A model generated the notes under the pieces. The model was not told the DNA's origin, made no database searches, and saw nothing but the letters and a program-made list of their open reading frames with translations. Position numbers and translations under genes: made by a program. DNA of 34,823 nucleotides from Verrucomicrobiota bacterium (GTDB lineage: Bacteria > Verrucomicrobiota > Verrucomicrobiia > Opitutales > UBA953): positions 1 to 34,823 of the forward strand of contig JAURFU010000021.1 in assembly GCA_030834165.1 (NCBI GenBank), read 5' to 3'. Positions 31,262 to 34,823 of this stretch are shown in pieces. Each line of letters opens with the position of its first letter. Within the stretch, counting starts at the first letter, position 1.

Positions 31262-32295
31262 TCTTCCGGCGCACAGTCCTGTCCGGCCTCGTGGCCGAAC
31301 TGCCTCCCGAGGTCTGGTCCTCCGACGAGGTGGAGCGCCGCCTGGCGCCCCTTTACGGCCGCCTGAAGCTGCCGGAAGGCCGTCTCGAGCTGATGACGGG
31401 CATCAAGGAGCGTCGCTTCTGGCCGCAGGCGATCCGCCCTTCCGCCGCCTCCGCTTTGGCCGGCCGCCGCGCGATGCAGGCCGCGGGCGTGGGCCCTGCC
31501 GACATCGACCTGCTGATCCACTCGTCGGTCTGCCGCGACCGCCTCGAGCCTTCGACCGCCGCCTACGTGCATGGCCTCCTCGGCCTCGGCCCGCAGGCGC
31601 AGATCCTCGACGTCTCCAACGCCTGCCTGGGTTTCCTCAACGCCGTGGCGCTCGCCGCGGGCATGGTGGAATCAGGCCAGATCCGACGCGCGCTCGTCTG
31701 CTCGGGCGAGGACGGTCGTCCGCTCGTCGAACGGACCATCCGGATGCTCAACGACGACCTCGCGCTCACGCGCGAGACGATCAAGCCGTACTTCGCCAAC
31801 CTCACCATCGGCGCCGGGGGCGCCGCCGCGGTCGTGTGCCGCGACGATCTCGCCGGTCCCGGTTCGATCCGGCTCCTCGGCGGCGCCGCCGAGACCGATT
31901 CCTCCGCCAACGGACTCTGCGAGGGCGATACGTCCTTCGCCGAACTCGACATGCGCACCGATTCCGAAGCGCTGCTCGCCGCCGGCGTCGCGCTGGCCCG
32001 GCGCTGCTGGGGTCGCTTCAAAGGCGTCACGGGTTGGGACGAATCCACGCCGCATCGCGTGGTGACGCACCAGGTCGGCCGCCGCCATTCGTCGTTGCTG
32101 TTCGAGAAGCTCGGCCTGGACCCCGCCAAGGATTACCAGACCTTCGATCGGCTCGGCAACGTCGGCTCCGTCTCCGTGCCCGCCACGCTGGCGCTCGGTC
32201 TCGCCGAGGGCCGGATCAAGCCGGGTGAACGCGTCGCGCTGCTGGGCATCGGCAGCGGCCTCGCCAGCATGATGCTCGCCGTCGAATGCCGATGA
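31258..32295 (+). CDS. oleA: OleA-like thiolase for head-to-head acyl condensation
   Basis: A 345-residue thiolase-superfamily enzyme. OleA condenses two fatty acyl-CoAs into a 2-alkyl-3-ketoacid, the first step of long-chain olefin synthesis. Residues: C123 (VSNACLGF), H271 (THQVGRRH), N301 (LGNVGSVS), and E97 in LEPSTA, exactly 26 residues before the Cys. That Glu corresponds to the catalytic base E117 of Xanthomonas OleA and separates it from FabH. The ending ALLGIGSGL also matches OleA. It starts at GTG 31258 overlapping the fabI stop (GTGA). oleB follows, overlapping by up to 10 nt. FabH is the alternative, but E97 and the oleB neighbour favour OleA. Confidence 0.85.
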   Translation: MIFRRTVLSGLVAELPPEVWSSDEVERRLAPLYGRLKLPEGRLELMTGIKERRFWPQAIRPSAASALAGRRAMQAAGVGPADIDLLIHSSVCRDRLEPSTAAYVHGLLGLGPQAQILDVSNACLGFLNAVALAAGMVESGQIRRALVCSGEDGRPLVERTIRMLNDDLALTRETIKPYFANLTIGAGGAAAVVCRDDLAGPGSIRLLGGAAETDSSANGLCEGDTSFAELDMRTDSEALLAAGVALARRCWGRFKGVTGWDESTPHRVVTHQVGRRHSSLLFEKLGLDPAKDYQTFDRLGNVGSVSVPATLALGLAEGRIKPGERVALLGIGSGLASMMLAVECR

Positions 32296-33176
32296 CCGCT
32301 TCCGGACTTTCTCCCGACGTGCAGGCGTCGTATCCGTTCACGCCGAAGGATTTCGCCGCGCCCTCGGGTCGCATGAGCTACGTCGACCACGGACCCCGCG
32401 ACGGACGTCCGGTGCTCCTGCTGCATGGCAATCCCTCGTGGTCGTTCCTCTGGCGCGACCTGATCCTGAAGCTCGCCGCCCAAGGTCGCCGCGTGATCGC
32501 GCCCGACCATGTCGGCATGGGCCTCTCCGCGCGGCCGGATCGTTTCCTGCGTCTGGCGGACCGTATCGCCGACGTCGAAGCGCTCCTCTCCCATCTCGGC
32601 ATCAAGGAGTTCGACCTGGGCGTCCATGACTGGGGTGGCGCCATCGGCTTCGGCGTCGCCGGTCGCCGCCCGGAAAGGGTAGGGAAGATCCTCGTCACCA
32701 ACACCGGTGCCTTCCTCTCGGAACGCATCCCAGCCCGTATCGCCCTCTGCCGGGTCCCCTTGCTCGGACGTTTCCTCGTCCAGGGTCTGAACGGCTTCGC
32801 CTGGCCTGCGACCTGGATGTCGGTCGAGAAACCCCTTAGCCCGGCCGCCAAGGCGGGTTTCCTGGCTCCCTATGGGTCCGCCGGGGTCCGCCGGGCCGTG
32901 GCCGATTTCGTGGCCGATATCCCCATGGAGGCCGACCACCCGACCCGCTCGGTCCTGGCGGCCGTCGAGGCCTCCCTGCCTGACCTGAAGGGCAAGCCCA
33001 TGCTGCTCTGCTGGGGCATGCGTGACTTCTGCTTCGACGTGACCTTCCTGGAGGGCTTCATCCGTCGTTTTCCGTCCGCCGAGCAGCTCCTTTTCCCCGA
33101 AGCCGGGCACTACGTCCTGGAGGATGCGGGTGAGGCGGCCCTGGGTCGGATCGGCGCCTTTTTCGGACCCGCCTGA
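32286..33176 (+). CDS. oleB: OleB-like alpha/beta hydrolase (beta-lactone decarboxylase)
   Basis: A 296-residue protein of the haloalkane dehalogenase-like alpha/beta hydrolase group. The oxyanion and halide-pocket motif HGNPSWSFLWR is at 47-57; the nucleophile is D115 in VHDWGG; the base is H275 in AGHYVLEDA; the acid is probably D247 or D251 in GMRDFCFD. OleB removes CO2 from the beta-lactone made by OleC to give the cis-olefin. Directly behind an OleA gene this is the likely role; a true dehalogenase is less likely. The start is ATG 32286, or ATG 32292, which would give an ATGA overlap. No oleC (AMP-forming synthetase) or oleD (reductase) lies downstream in the window. A GC hairpin without T-run (33178-33192) follows the stop. 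Confidence 0.82.
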   Translation: MPMTASGLSPDVQASYPFTPKDFAAPSGRMSYVDHGPRDGRPVLLLHGNPSWSFLWRDLILKLAAQGRRVIAPDHVGMGLSARPDRFLRLADRIADVEALLSHLGIKEFDLGVHDWGGAIGFGVAGRRPERVGKILVTNTGAFLSERIPARIALCRVPLLGRFLVQGLNGFAWPATWMSVEKPLSPAAKAGFLAPYGSAGVRRAVADFVADIPMEADHPTRSVLAAVEASLPDLKGKPMLLCWGMRDFCFDVTFLEGFIRRFPSAEQLLFPEAGHYVLEDAGEAALGRIGAFFGPA

Positions 33177-33217
33177 GCCCCCTCGGAGGGGGTGGGGTCA
33201 CGGGGTCGGAAAAGGGC

Positions 33218-34823
<1,606 letters not shown>

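Noticed and set aside
31258-32295. FabH (3-oxoacyl-ACP synthase III) as the product
   Set aside because: The catalytic Glu spaced 26 residues before Cys and the adjacent OleB gene favour OleA.

Overview
The window looks like a chromosomal segment of a GC-rich Gram-negative bacterium, most likely Verrucomicrobiota (Opitutia/Opitutales-like). The evidence is an outer-membrane and lipid A gene set (bamA-skp-lpxD), a 909-residue PVC-type fusion of propeller dehydrogenase, HEAT-like repeats and CxxCH cytochrome, a gene for a very short integrase-arm-like protein of a kind I associate with Opitutaceae, and strongly C-ending codons. The taxonomic call is inference from gene content. Few genes have a Shine-Dalgarno site, and many starts have C at -1 and -2.

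Layout. 1-5.1 kb (minus): an overlapping operon of a large AsmA-like protein, a FecCD-type permease and a FecE/BtuD-type ATPase cut by the window edge. 5.2-7.5 kb (minus): a MerR-like regulator followed by a VWA-domain protein, with unusually AT-rich spacers. 7.6-12.1 kb (minus): three tandem ammonium transporter genes, each with a textbook sigma-54 (-24/-12) promoter at exactly the same distance (15 nt) from its ATG. 12.2-14.5 kb: an outer-membrane barrel protein, a 77-residue integrase-arm-like protein preceded by a hairpin-rich region, a DUF4236 protein, tRNA-Leu(CAA) and an HU-like protein. 14.6-19.7 kb (plus): a periplasmic sugar-oxidation module (PQQ-type sugar dehydrogenase, Tat-exported TIM-barrel isomerase-like protein, PVC-type dehydrogenase/cytochrome). 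19.9-29.3 kb (plus): housekeeping genes rplY-pth-rpsF-ssb-rplI, dnaB-bamA-skp-lpxD and prs. 29.4-33.2 kb: an exported PrxQ-type peroxiredoxin (minus), then fabZ-fabI-like-oleA-oleB (plus). 33.4 kb to the end: gyrB (partial), preceded by a 233-nt spacer with DnaA-box sequences.

How it works together. The amt cluster reads as a nitrogen-scavenging regulon under RpoN with nearly leaderless transcripts. The fabZ/fabI/oleA/oleB block joins fatty-acid elongation chemistry to the first and last steps of head-to-head hydrocarbon synthesis; oleC and oleD are not in the window. The bamA-skp-lpxD genes form the usual outer-membrane biogenesis block, here overlapping dnaB. The items I consider most worth checking are the three identically spaced sigma-54 promoters, the hairpin array with its 77-residue ORF, the MerR/VWA pair, and the oleAB genes with an unusual FabI-like enzyme.
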